From the NCBI RefSeq assembly GCF_033878955.1, contig NZ_CP138858.1:4615001-4679000 (forward strand): DNA of 64,000 bases. The letters are read 5' to 3'. The translations under genes were made by a program, and so were the position numbers. The notes beneath the pieces are model-generated. The model searched no databases. It had not been told where the DNA came from and saw nothing but the letters and a program-made list of their open reading frames with translations. How positions within the stretch are numbered: position 1 is the first letter of the stretch; each line of letters begins with the position of its first letter. The DNA comes from Coraliomargarita algicola. GTDB lineage: Bacteria; Verrucomicrobiota; Verrucomicrobiia; Opitutales; Coraliomargaritaceae. This document shows positions 18,896 to 27,026 of this stretch, one piece after another.

Positions 18896-18937
18896 ACAGC
18901 CGATTATAAGGAAGGCTTCTTTATAATCGGCTGTTTT
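18896..18937. terminator. Bidirectional intrinsic terminator after the fucosidase gene
   Basis: ACAGCCGATTATAA (18896-18909) pairs perfectly with TTATAATCGGCTGT (18921-18934) across an 11-base loop, followed by TTTG. The minus strand also reads into a short T-containing tract. It lies between the fucosidase gene and the convergent ribB gene, and probably terminates both. Confidence 0.85.
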
Positions 18938-18979
18938 GTGTCTAGAGTTTGATGGAGCGTGGCTCTCTGGATTGAACCC

Positions 18980-20095
18980 TTAGATGTCGATTTGTTCGAT
19001 TATTTCCAGATCGTAGCCGTCAATGCCGACGACTTTGCGCTGAGTGCTGGACATGAGGCGAATTTGCTTGAGGCCTAGTTCGACCAGAATTTGGGCACCG
19101 ATACCGTAGTCACGAAAGTCCATCTTTGTGGGCCCCACATCTTTGATGGCGGTTTTGTCGCTGCTTTCGATGACACGAATACCGCCTTGTGGTTGTTCGA
19201 TGTAGAGAAGCACGCCGTGGCCTTCGTGTGCGATGCGTTCCATTGCGGCATTAAGTGAGTTGTAGCCGCCGAGCGTTTTGGAGCGAAAGATATCACCGAG
19301 CAGGTTCTCACTCTGAACGCGCACCAGGGTGGGCGCTTCGCTGAGCTCGCCCATGCTGAGTGCGAGGTGTTGGCGGTTGTCCAGGATGCTGCGGAAAATG
19401 TGTAGATCAAAAGTGCCGAATTCGGACTCGAATGGCTTGGTGAGCACGTGTTCGATGAGTTTGTCGCGAGTGTGACGATACTCAATGAGATCTGCGATGC
19501 AGATGAGCTTTAAGTTATGCTTCTTTTTATACTCGATCAGGTAGGGCAAGCGAGCGGAGGCGCCCTCTTCATTTAAAATTTCGCAAATGACGCCTGCAGG
19601 ATTCAGACCAGCAAGTTGTACGAGGTCGACCGCGGCCTCGGTGTGGCCAGCGCGTTGCAGGACGCCGCCTGGCTTGGCACGCAGTGGAAACACGTGGCCA
19701 GGTTGCACCAGCATGTCCTGGTGGGATTTTGGATCGCCGAGAATGCGGATAGTCTCGGCGCGATCATAGGCGCTGATGCCTGTGGTGATGCCTTCGGCGG
19801 CATCGACGGAGATGGTGAAGTCGGTCTGGTGCGACTCGCGGTTTTCCGAGGCCATACGGTTGATCCCGAGGCGGCGCAACTGATGCGAGAGCATGGGCAC
19901 GCAGATCAATCCGCGAGCGTGCATGATCATTTGATTGACCGCTTGTGGTGTGACTTTTTCGGCAGCCATTACGAGGTCACCCTCGTTTTCGCGGGACTCG
20001 TCATCGGTTACGATGACCATTTTACCGGCGGCGATATCGGCGATCGCGGATTCAATGCTATCGAAAGGGCTGTCTAAATTAGGTACTGTGCTCAT
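18980..20095 (-). CDS. ribB: 3,4-dihydroxy-2-butanone 4-phosphate synthase with a degenerate GTP cyclohydrolase II domain
   Basis: A 371-residue RibBA-length protein. The N-terminal half (about 1-205) is an intact RibB, which makes the four-carbon riboflavin precursor from ribulose 5-phosphate: VIVTDDESRENEGDLVMAAE (acidic metal site), MIMHARGLICVPM, and GHVFPLRAKPGGVLQRAGHT. The C-terminal half aligns with GTP cyclohydrolase II (LVRVQSENLLGDIFRS, EGHGVLLYIEQPQGG, IGAQILVELGLKQIRLMS) but lacks the cysteines of the canonical zinc motif SECLTGDxFxSxRCDC; the segment reads SENLLGDIFRSKTLGGYNS. RibA activity is therefore unlikely, and the domain may be structural. A separate RibA elsewhere in the genome is expected. 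It is divergent from argH. Confidence 0.9.
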   Translation of the reverse strand: MSTVPNLDSPFDSIESAIADIAAGKMVIVTDDESRENEGDLVMAAEKVTPQAVNQMIMHARGLICVPMLSHQLRRLGINRMASENRESHQTDFTISVDAAEGITTGISAYDRAETIRILGDPKSHQDMLVQPGHVFPLRAKPGGVLQRAGHTEAAVDLVQLAGLNPAGVICEILNEEGASARLPYLIEYKKKHNLKLICIADLIEYRHTRDKLIEHVLTKPFESEFGTFDLHIFRSILDNRQHLALSMGELSEAPTLVRVQSENLLGDIFRSKTLGGYNSLNAAMERIAHEGHGVLLYIEQPQGGIRVIESSDKTAIKDVGPTKMDFRDYGIGAQILVELGLKQIRLMSSTQRKVVGIDGYDLEIIEQIDI

Positions 20096-20228
20096 GGGAA
20101 AGTGTCCGGAGTCGGGTTGAATGAAAGGAGAGGAGTATTTTCAGGAAATTGCGTGGCGCAATCGTCTTTTATAGAAAGAGCTGGATTAGATTTGCCAAAG
20201 TCAGCAGGGCACAAAATTCTCTGCGATT

Positions 20229-21626
20229 ATGGCAGAAGGAAAAAAGCAAGCGACCTGGGGCGGACGGTTCTCCGAAGGCCCCGCAGAATTGATGCTCCGC
20301 ATCGGTGAATCCGTATCATTTGATCAACGGCTGGCTCCGTTTGATGTGCAAGGCAGTAAAGCGCAAGCAGCCATGCTGGCGCATGTCGGCATTATTACAG
20401 ATGAAGAGCGCGACGCGATTCAGGCTGGGCTTGACGCCATTTTGGCCAAAGTCGAGGCCGGAGAGTTTTTCTGGGACCCTGAGCTGGAGGATGTCCACAT
20501 GAACATCGAGCAAGCGCTAACACAGGAGGTGCCGGCGGCCGCCAAACTACATACGGCACGTAGTCGCAACGACCAAGTGGCGACTGATATGCGGCTGTGG
20601 TTTAAGTATGCCTGTGATGAGGTGGACGCCTCTTTGGCTGCAGTGATCGCTTCTTTGGTCGATCTTGCTGAGAGAACACAGACGGTCATTATTCCGGGGT
20701 ATACTCATTTACAACGTGCGCAACCCGTGTCGATGGCGCATCATCTATTGGCCTATGTGGAAATGTTTGCGCGTGACCGCACTCGCATCGCGGCGGTTAA
20801 AGAACAGGCGAATGTCTGCCCACTAGGTTCGGGTGCGATTGCGGGCACCACATTGCCCATCGATCGTGAGTTTGTGGCCAAAGAACTTGGTTTCGTTGAC
20901 GCACAGGGCCGGCCACAGGTCACCCAGAACAGTATGGATGCCGTGAGCGATCGCGATAGCTTTATTCAATTTGCTTCTGCCTGTGCCTCGATCGGTGTGC
21001 ATCTTTCACGTCTTGCTGAAGATTTTATCTTGTGGAGTAGCGCGGAGTTCGGATTTGTTAAATTGCCAGATGCATTCACGACCGGTTCTAGCTTGATGCC
21101 GCAGAAAAAGAATCCCGATGCCTTTGAGTTGATTCGTGGTAAATCAGCACGTTTGACCGGGAATTTGCAAATGCTGCTGACCATGGTTAAAGGTCTGCCC
21201 TTGACCTATAACCGCGACCTGCAAGAGGACAAGCCGCCAGTCTTTGATAGTTTTGATCAAACCGTATTGATCCTCGACTGTGTGGCCGCCTGCTTGCCGG
21301 GGGTTCAAGCAGATGCCAAGCGTTGTGCAGCTGCAGTGGCCGACCCTGCATTACTGGCGACCGATGTTGTGGATTATTTAGTCAAAAAGGCGGTGCCATT
21401 TCGCGAAGCACATCATGTGGTGGGTGCCTTAGTCGGGCTTTCTGAGCAGTTGGAAACGCCACTGAATGAACTGCCTTACGAAGAGGTAGCGAAGATTCAC
21501 GCTGCACTCGGTGCGGACTGGGTGGATGCCTTTGATTTAAGTAAAGCACTCGCTGCGCGTGATAAGCCCGGTATGCCGGGGCCCGATCAAGTTGCTGCGC
21601 GTATCGCGCATTGGCGGCAGAAGTAG
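20229..21626 (+). CDS. argH: Argininosuccinate lyase
   Basis: A 465-residue member of the fumarase/aspartase superfamily that splits argininosuccinate into arginine and fumarate, the last step of arginine synthesis (EC 4.3.2.1). Family marks are present in order: WGGRFSEGP at the N-terminus, EDVHMNIEQALT, ARSRNDQVATDMRLW, GYTHLQRAQPVSMAHHLLAY and the superfamily signature TTGSSLMPQKKNPDAFELIR. The length is normal. No Shine-Dalgarno motif precedes the ATG. The gene is divergent from ribB with 133 bases between them and is followed by a REP-like hairpin. Confidence 0.97.
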   Translation: MAEGKKQATWGGRFSEGPAELMLRIGESVSFDQRLAPFDVQGSKAQAAMLAHVGIITDEERDAIQAGLDAILAKVEAGEFFWDPELEDVHMNIEQALTQEVPAAAKLHTARSRNDQVATDMRLWFKYACDEVDASLAAVIASLVDLAERTQTVIIPGYTHLQRAQPVSMAHHLLAYVEMFARDRTRIAAVKEQANVCPLGSGAIAGTTLPIDREFVAKELGFVDAQGRPQVTQNSMDAVSDRDSFIQFASACASIGVHLSRLAEDFILWSSAEFGFVKLPDAFTTGSSLMPQKKNPDAFELIRGKSARLTGNLQMLLTMVKGLPLTYNRDLQEDKPPVFDSFDQTVLILDCVAACLPGVQADAKRCAAAVADPALLATDVVDYLVKKAVPFREAHHVVGALVGLSEQLETPLNELPYEEVAKIHAALGADWVDAFDLSKALAARDKPGMPGPDQVAARIAHWRQK

Positions 21627-21634
21627 GAATTCTT

Positions 21635-21700
21635 CGTAGCCGGGTTGGCTCTGCCGCCCGGTCGTGTTTTCGGGCTGGGCGGCGGAGCCAACCAGCTACG
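21635..21700. repeat. REP-like imperfect palindrome after argH
   Basis: CGTAGCCGGGTTGGCTCTGC and its near-complement ending GGAGCCAACCAGCTACG pair as a hairpin of more than 20 bp with a few mismatches and bulges, around a loop near GTCGTGTTTTC. The arms (core TTGGCTC-GCCGCC) resemble dispersed extragenic palindromes (REP/REPIN type) and are much more GC-rich than the flanks. It is the only copy I see in the window. It may also act as a terminator for argH. Confidence 0.55.
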
Positions 21701-21766
21701 TCGGATGTGAGATTAACCGCTTGTCGTTTCGGGCCTTATTTCGGATACTGCTGCTTTCCTCTAATT

Positions 21767-22507
21767 ATGAAGGCTTTCTTTAATCTCTTTTTCGCTGTGC
21801 TCCTCTCTACGCTCGGTTGCACTGCTGAGGAACCGCAGCCGCAAAATGCTGATATTGAGCCTTTTGTTCATTGGCTACTCGATGATGGCGGTCGTCTGGA
21901 GGATGTCCGTTTTGCGGCGGTCGCGGAAGCGGTGTCTGCTTGTCAGGTGTTGCCAGTCGACGCATCGGATCCTGTTGATGCCGCTATGCTTGCGCATGTG
22001 CAGACGACGCTGGATGCGATGTTGCTAGAGTTGGCACAGCCTGATAACTCGATCCACACAGTGGGGCGGGTGAATGAGATCAGTCGTCATGTGGAGGATT
22101 TTTTGCTGGCGCATCTAAACGAGGCCGATGGCTACGAGTGCTCGATCCCGCCTAATGCGTCGGGCAAAGAACAACGTTCGGGCTATCCGGATCTGCGTTT
22201 GGAGCACTCTGCGAGCGGACGCGTTTTTTACATCGACCCAAAGGTCTATAAGCAGGGGAGCGAAACTAGTAGCTTTCGCACTTTCTACTTCGAGCCCAAG
22301 CGCGAGACCAATAAGATTTTAGACGATGCGTCGCATCTGATTGTTGGTATCGCACACGAGGGCAAGGTGGATGGGCTCTGGCAACTGAACGCGTGGAAGT
22401 TGGTCGACTTGATCAACTTTCGTGTGCGGCTCAAAGCAGAGTTTCAGTCCAGTAACCGGGAGCTGTATCAGGCAGATGCAGTGCTGTGTGAAAGCGGGAC
22501 TGAGTGA
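21767..22507 (+). CDS. Lipoprotein with a PD-(D/E)xK-like motif, unknown function
   Basis: A protein of 246 residues from the ATG at 21767, which places a lipoprotein signal at the N-terminus (MKAFFNLFFAVLLSTLGC). The frame is open upstream to 21611, but that part crosses the REP-like palindrome and is probably not translated. The second half contains SGYPDLRLEH, then VFYIDPKVYKQGSETSSFR and TFYFEPKRETNKI, followed by the strand HLIVGIAHEG. The PD...DPK spacing and the following strand recall the PD-(D/E)xK nuclease fold, unusual for a lipoprotein. This is a visual motif match only; the role is unknown. Confidence 0.65.
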   Translation: MKAFFNLFFAVLLSTLGCTAEEPQPQNADIEPFVHWLLDDGGRLEDVRFAAVAEAVSACQVLPVDASDPVDAAMLAHVQTTLDAMLLELAQPDNSIHTVGRVNEISRHVEDFLLAHLNEADGYECSIPPNASGKEQRSGYPDLRLEHSASGRVFYIDPKVYKQGSETSSFRTFYFEPKRETNKILDDASHLIVGIAHEGKVDGLWQLNAWKLVDLINFRVRLKAEFQSSNRELYQADAVLCESGTE

Positions 22508-23350
22508 TTATTCGTTGACCAACTCGATGCCGTTTTCTGTGATGAGAATACGGCGCTGTTTATACAGTCTGCCTAGCCCTTGTTTGAAAGCCTTTTTGCT
22601 CGTGTCGAAGGTGGCGCGGATGGCTTCGGGAGTGCTCTTGTCGTTGAAAGGCATTGCACCACCGGCAGCTTCAAGCTTTTCGAGGATGATCTGACTGACG
22701 CCGTCCACTCGGCCGTAGCCGGAGGGATCGCGACGGAGGTCAATCTTACCGTCGTTGTGAACCTTTTTAATATAGCCAGTGAATTGGTCGCCGGGTTCGA
22801 GTTGGTCGGAGGTCTCTTGGTGGTAGAGCAGGCCGCGGTAGCGTTTATCAATGATGGATTTGAAACCGAGCGGCGAGTCGCCGTAAATCAGCACGTGTAC
22901 GGCATCGCCGACTTCGTAAGGTGGTTTTTCAGCCGGCAGGTGGTTATGCAGGCGAGTGGAGGCGACTACGCGATTAGTATATTCGTCGACATAGACGGCA
23001 ACAATGGCACCGTCGCCTTCAGTGAAGTGGGTGTTGCCTTGCTCGCGATAGGGGAGCAGGAGGTCTTTGCTCAAACCCCAGTCGAGAAAGGCACCTGCGG
23101 TGGGGTGCACGCTGATCACTTCAAGATAGGCAAACTCGCCAGCTTGAGCGTAGGGCTTTTCCGTGGTCGCGACCAAGCGATCTTCCGAATCGTTATAGAC
23201 GAATACCTCGACTTCGCTGCCGATGCTCATGTCCGGTGTGACGTAGCGTGTGGGCATGAGGATTTTGTCATGCGGTCCGCCGTCGAGGTAGAGGCCGTGG
23301 TCGCTTTTCTCGAGCACGGTAAGTGTGTTGTATCTGCCGATGTTTGCCAT
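22508..23350 (-). CDS. cvfB: CvfB-family S1-like RNA-binding protein
   Basis: A 280-residue protein built from successive S1-like barrels and a C-terminal winged-helix region, as in CvfB/YitL. Marks include GLYLDGGPHDKILMPTRYV (first barrel), GEFAYLEVISVHPTAGAFLDWGLSKDLLLPY (split here by its own conserved Gly-Trp-Gly), GFKSIIDKRYRGLLYH, GYIKKVHNDGKIDLRRDP, and the C-terminal FNDKSTPEAIRATF and KKAFKQGLGRLYKQR. CvfB proteins bind RNA and influence virulence or gene expression in Staphylococcus; the role here is unknown. It lies 15 bases downstream of the polyprenyl synthase on the same strand, so the two are probably cotranscribed. Confidence 0.88.
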   Translation of the reverse strand: MANIGRYNTLTVLEKSDHGLYLDGGPHDKILMPTRYVTPDMSIGSEVEVFVYNDSEDRLVATTEKPYAQAGEFAYLEVISVHPTAGAFLDWGLSKDLLLPYREQGNTHFTEGDGAIVAVYVDEYTNRVVASTRLHNHLPAEKPPYEVGDAVHVLIYGDSPLGFKSIIDKRYRGLLYHQETSDQLEPGDQFTGYIKKVHNDGKIDLRRDPSGYGRVDGVSQIILEKLEAAGGAMPFNDKSTPEAIRATFDTSKKAFKQGLGRLYKQRRILITENGIELVNE

Positions 23351-23365
23351 TGTATGGAGTGAATG

Positions 23366-24250
23366 CTAATGAATGCGTGTTTCGAGCTCGCGCACGAGTT
23401 CAATCAGGAGCTTGTTTTCGCCGCCGAGTTGTTCGAGTGCGGTGATCGCGGCTTCGGTGTGGCGCTTGGCTTCCAGGTGTGCGCCTTCGATGCCGTGAAG
23501 TGCCACGTAAGTGGATTTGTCGGCGGCAGCATCGTTACCGACTGGTTTGCCCATGGTTTCCGGGTCGGAGGTGGCGTCGAGGATATCGTCGACGATTTGA
23601 AATGCGAGTCCCAGGTGGTAGCCGGCCTCTTGCACTAGTTGGATTTGCGTAGGGGATGGCTCGCAGAAAAAGAGCCCCATCTTGAGCGCGGCGGTGAGCA
23701 GGGCGGCGGTCTTGTTTTCGTGAATGTAGCGCAGGGTGTCGGCGTCGAGTGGCTTACCTTCGTTATCGATGTCTTCTTGTTGACCACCGATCAGACGTTC
23801 GCTGCCGCTGGCATCGGCCAGTTCGCCAATCAGGCGGGTCGCGAGTGTGGGCTGGTCGCCGTAGGCGCGGGCAAGTAGTTGAAAACTGTAGGTGAGCAGC
23901 GCATCGCCGGCTAATACTGCGGTGGCCTCGTCGAACTGTGCGTGGCAACTCGGGCGTCCGCGGCGTAGATCGCTGTTATCGATGGAGGGCAGGTCGTCGT
24001 GGATCAGGGTGTAGGTGTGCAAGCACTCGATGGCGACGGCTGCGGCGACGGGGTCGGCCTTTGAGTGGAATAGCTCACTGGCGGCAAAGAGCAGCGCGGG
24101 CCGGATGCGCTTGCCGCCGGCTTCCATGGAGTAGCGCATGGCCGCGTGCAGCTTAGCCGGACGGGTGTCGGCAGCAGGTAATAGTTGATCGATGCCGCTT
24201 TCTACACGTATACGATACTGATCCAATTTTTCTTTTAATACGGGATTCAC
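23366..24250 (-). CDS. ispA: Polyprenyl (farnesyl/geranylgeranyl) diphosphate synthase
   Basis: A 294-residue trans-prenyltransferase that condenses isopentenyl diphosphate with allylic diphosphates. The KRIRPALLFAASEL segment binds substrate. The first aspartate-rich motif is in YTLIHDDLPSIDNSDLRRG and the second in AFQIVDDILDATSDPETMGK, both intact, with the family lysine in VGNDAAADKSTYVAL. The length and the small residues before the first motif fit a short-chain (C15-C20) product. It is divergent from the DUF4013 membrane protein with only 25 bases between starts. Confidence 0.93.
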   Translation of the reverse strand: MNPVLKEKLDQYRIRVESGIDQLLPAADTRPAKLHAAMRYSMEAGGKRIRPALLFAASELFHSKADPVAAAVAIECLHTYTLIHDDLPSIDNSDLRRGRPSCHAQFDEATAVLAGDALLTYSFQLLARAYGDQPTLATRLIGELADASGSERLIGGQQEDIDNEGKPLDADTLRYIHENKTAALLTAALKMGLFFCEPSPTQIQLVQEAGYHLGLAFQIVDDILDATSDPETMGKPVGNDAAADKSTYVALHGIEGAHLEAKRHTEAAITALEQLGGENKLLIELVRELETRIH

Positions 24251-24275
24251 TACGATAGCTTAGAGCATACTTTAT

Positions 24276-24884
24276 ATGAAGGAAACGCCAATATTCGAAG
24301 AAGTTTTCAATCGTCTGCTTAAGTTGCCTGGTTTTTGGGTGAAACTTTTGATTGGCGGCTTGTTGTCATTTGTGCCGATCGTGAACTTGTTTGCCTTTGG
24401 CTACCTGTATCGACTTTCGCGTGCGGTGCGAAGGTCTGGAGAGCCGGTATTACCGGCGTGGCAGGACTGGCCGGGGCTGTTTCAAGACGGTTTGCGCTTC
24501 GGGGTGGTTTGGCTGGGCTATTGGTTATTGCCGATATTGGTGGCGAGTGGTATTAGTTGGTTGCTGACCTGTGTGGGGCTCAGTGCTTTGACGAACGTTT
24601 TCTTACTTTCGGTGGTTTTGCTGGCTACGGTATTATTTACCTCGGCGCTGTATCGCTATAATATGCGTAAAGACTTCAAGGATTTGTTAGATCTGGCTCT
24701 GATTGCTCGTATGACGTGGATGGAACTGCCGCGCTTGGTTGTGCCGGCATTTGTTTTTCTGGGGCTGGTGGTCTTACTTTTACCATTTTATGGTTTTGCG
24801 ATTTTTGCTGCTTTCCTCATGTTGATTACTTACACGAGCTTGCGCTACCGCCGTTTGGAGCAACATCAATCAACAAGCTTTTAG
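24276..24884 (+). CDS. DUF4013-like integral membrane protein
   Basis: A 202-residue membrane protein with about five hydrophobic segments. The beginning (LPGFWVKLLIGGLLSFVPIV, then LFAFGYLYRLSRAVRRSGEP and LPAWQDWPGLFQDGLRFGV) has the pattern of DUF4013 proteins: helix, GYLYRLSR-type turn, and a conserved LPxWxDW amphipathic segment. The function is unknown. It is followed at 24 bases by a gene for a single-pass membrane protein and then by an exported protein, so these three may form an envelope-related operon. Confidence 0.72.
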   Translation: MKETPIFEEVFNRLLKLPGFWVKLLIGGLLSFVPIVNLFAFGYLYRLSRAVRRSGEPVLPAWQDWPGLFQDGLRFGVVWLGYWLLPILVASGISWLLTCVGLSALTNVFLLSVVLLATVLFTSALYRYNMRKDFKDLLDLALIARMTWMELPRLVVPAFVFLGLVVLLLPFYGFAIFAAFLMLITYTSLRYRRLEQHQSTSF

Positions 24885-24908
24885 TTTTATTTAAATTTTT
24901 TTGAAGAT

Positions 24909-25628
24909 ATGTCTATTGCTGCTGATAAAACACCAAGTGCCACTGGAGTCTATTTTTGTGCGGTATTGATGGCCTTGTTGGGGGCGTTGTTGGGCTTTGG
25001 CTATATGTTGGCTTTTCCGGCGAAAGCCTTTGGCAGTCAGGCTGAGTACGAAACTTCTTTAGCGGATTCGTCCAAAAAGCCGAGCAAAGCGGCGAAGGCG
25101 GATCTTGGTCCCAAGCCTGGGGATGCTTATTATATTGAGGGCGCAGTGCTCAGTTCGCGCAGCTGGGAGGCGAAGCGTGCGTCGTTGAGCATGGAGGGGG
25201 CTCAATCTGTGGAGATTTCGACGGGGGAGATCAACGCGTGGATGGCGGCTAAATTCCGGCCGGGGCAATCCGCGAGTGAAAATGATGAAGAGGCGAATTT
25301 GCTAATCGTGCCGGGAGTGCCCAATGTCGGGATCGTGGGTGATGGGCAGTTTTATTTAAATGTGCCCACTACTATTACGGCCTTTGGAGCGAGCGATGAT
25401 TTTACTATTTCTGTGCTGTGCGAATTGAATGCGTCTCAGCCCAAGATCCGCTCTGTCAATGTGAGAAGTGCGAAGGTGCCTATGCCGCAACTGCTGGGGG
25501 CCCGACTTCTAGCTGTTTTATCGCAGGGATATGCCGCGACTGAAGAGTATCAAATTATCTCCGAGGCTTTTGCGCGTGCGGATTCGGTGGAAGTCGTGGG
25601 GGATCAGTTTGTTTTCAAGCTGCGATAG
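24909..25628 (+). CDS. Single-pass membrane protein of unknown function
   Basis: A 239-residue protein with one hydrophobic N-terminal helix (about residues 14-38) and a soluble, presumably periplasmic, body. The body has Lys/Ala-rich linker residues (around 55-70) and then a beta-rich region with ISTGEINAWMAAKFRPGQSA and LLIVPGVPNVGIVGDGQFYL, similar in layout to proteins with an LPxT-free bacterial domain of unknown function. I recognise no family. It sits between the DUF4013 gene and the next exported gene with short gaps (24 and 9 bases), suggesting a shared envelope role. Confidence 0.62.
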   Translation: MSIAADKTPSATGVYFCAVLMALLGALLGFGYMLAFPAKAFGSQAEYETSLADSSKKPSKAAKADLGPKPGDAYYIEGAVLSSRSWEAKRASLSMEGAQSVEISTGEINAWMAAKFRPGQSASENDEEANLLIVPGVPNVGIVGDGQFYLNVPTTITAFGASDDFTISVLCELNASQPKIRSVNVRSAKVPMPQLLGARLLAVLSQGYAATEEYQIISEAFARADSVEVVGDQFVFKLR

Positions 25629-25637
25629 CCGTTCGGT

Positions 25638-26780
25638 ATGCGTCGACTTTTCTTTATGCAGGTGCTGGTCGCGTGGCTTGTCTTCGCGACGGTTGGCGTA
25701 CCGTGGGGGCAGGCTGCGCCTAATTTGCGCACGATGCGGAATCATTATTTCGAGGTGGTGGGCTTGGATTTGCGCTCCGTTTCTTATGTGAATGAGTTGA
25801 GTGCCTACAGCGTTGAGATTGCGCAGCGGTATCTTGAGCGCGAAGGCTTGGCTTTTCCTCAGCCAATTTTGATTAGTCTGCGTCCCGAGGCACATGTTGA
25901 CTTTGAAGGCGATTACCGCGTCCGCCTGGCAGAGCGTAATTCAGTGTGCTTGGATCTGCGTTGGGAAGATGACATGACGCTGAAGCGAACTTGCCGGGGG
26001 ATTGCTGAGGCTTTGCTCCGTCAGTATGCTGTGTTTAATTATGGGACTGGCGCAGCTGCAAATTTACGAGCCTGGCCCGTCGAGGCGTTGGCGGGCGAGA
26101 TTTACTATGGCTTACGTGCGGCGGAGTTTGTGGAGTCGCTGCAGCGTAGGCGGGGGCTTCCGCCACTTGTATTGACAGAGGTTGTTGAAGCATTGCAATC
26201 TGAAGTGTCCATGTCCTCGGACTCGGGGTATTGGCTGCTTTCGGTCATGAAAGCCAGTGGTTTGAAGCGAGACCGAATCATTGGACTTTTCCAGCAGGCA
26301 ACTGCTGGGATTGATGTGGAAGAGGCCATCACTTCCGCCATACAACCTAATTCGCCGACTGCCGAGCCAGTCAGTGGACAGGTCTGGTTCGCGGAGCAAC
26401 TGACTGTATTGCTAGCGCAGGAATATGATGTCATTGAGTCGATGGATACATCGCGGACTTGGCTAGCGAAGTTAGCCAGTCTGGAGGAGCCGCTCCAGTT
26501 GGAATCCGGAGTCGAGTTGAAGCTTAATTTGCGTTCTTTGTGGACGCATCGAGCGGAGCCGGCGGTGCGTGCGAGGATTCAGGCGCGCTATGAGATTTTA
26601 CTTTTGCGCATGTCTCGCATTAATCCCGCATACTTTAATCCTGCTCGTTCGCTGGGGGTGCTTTTCGAAGGCATATTACAGGAGGTGCCAGCTCATCAAT
26701 ATCTACACTATCTGGCGATTTATTTGACTGATTGGGAAGATGCCAAGGAAATGCAGGCTGAACTCGAAAGACATCTGTAG
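25638..26780 (+). CDS. Exported protein of unknown function
   Basis: A 380-residue protein beginning with a signal peptide (MRRLFFMQVLVAWLVFATVG, cleavage near QAA). The body is mostly helical with a few strands (PQPILISLRPEAHVDF, YRVRLAERNSVCLDLRW). The segment WPVEALAGEIYYGLRAAEF resembles the helix after the active site of gluzincin-type peptidases, but no HExxH motif precedes it, so at most it is a degenerate peptidase. It starts 9 bases after the previous stop, so it is cotranscribed with the membrane-protein gene. I do not recognise a family. Confidence 0.62.
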   Translation: MRRLFFMQVLVAWLVFATVGVPWGQAAPNLRTMRNHYFEVVGLDLRSVSYVNELSAYSVEIAQRYLEREGLAFPQPILISLRPEAHVDFEGDYRVRLAERNSVCLDLRWEDDMTLKRTCRGIAEALLRQYAVFNYGTGAAANLRAWPVEALAGEIYYGLRAAEFVESLQRRRGLPPLVLTEVVEALQSEVSMSSDSGYWLLSVMKASGLKRDRIIGLFQQATAGIDVEEAITSAIQPNSPTAEPVSGQVWFAEQLTVLLAQEYDVIESMDTSRTWLAKLASLEEPLQLESGVELKLNLRSLWTHRAEPAVRARIQARYEILLLRMSRINPAYFNPARSLGVLFEGILQEVPAHQYLHYLAIYLTDWEDAKEMQAELERHL

Positions 26781-26933
26781 TTTTATTTGATCTGTAAGTC
26801 GCTGTTTAGCAGTGTGCTGTGTGCATTAGCATTTTTATTGAAATAAAAATGACTGAAGTTTGAACGCGAGCAGGGGGAATGCGTCTATTAAAACATACAG
26901 TATTGTAGTTTTTGTTAAGTTTGTTGTTTGTTT

Positions 26934-26967
26934 AAGCGCCGTCTCTTTCGAGGGACGGCGCTTTGTT
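26934..26967. terminator. Stem-loop between the exported-protein gene and the aminotransferase gene
   Basis: AAGCGCCGTC (26934-26943) pairs with GACGGCGCTT (26954-26963), a perfect 10-bp stem with a 10-base loop, then TTGTTATT-like T-rich sequence. It is a likely intrinsic terminator for the upstream operon. Because it lies only about 60 bases before the aminotransferase start, it could also act on that gene's leader, but no leader peptide is evident. Confidence 0.6.
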
Positions 26968-27026
26968 ATTCACATTGCACATGTGGACTAGACAAAAGCA
27001 TATCAGCTCTCAATATTGTGTATTTT

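Noticed and set aside
19616..20077. A 153-codon plus-strand frame opposite ribB
   Set aside because: Fully inside the RibB coding region in antisense; no recognisable domain.
22580..23362. A 260-codon plus-strand reading frame opposite cvfB
   Set aside because: It lies exactly opposite a recognisable CvfB gene, has no domain and no start context; it is a shadow of the real gene.
25638..26780. Annotation as a zinc peptidase
   Set aside because: The segment WPVEALAGEIYYG resembles gluzincin neighbours, but no HExxH motif is present.
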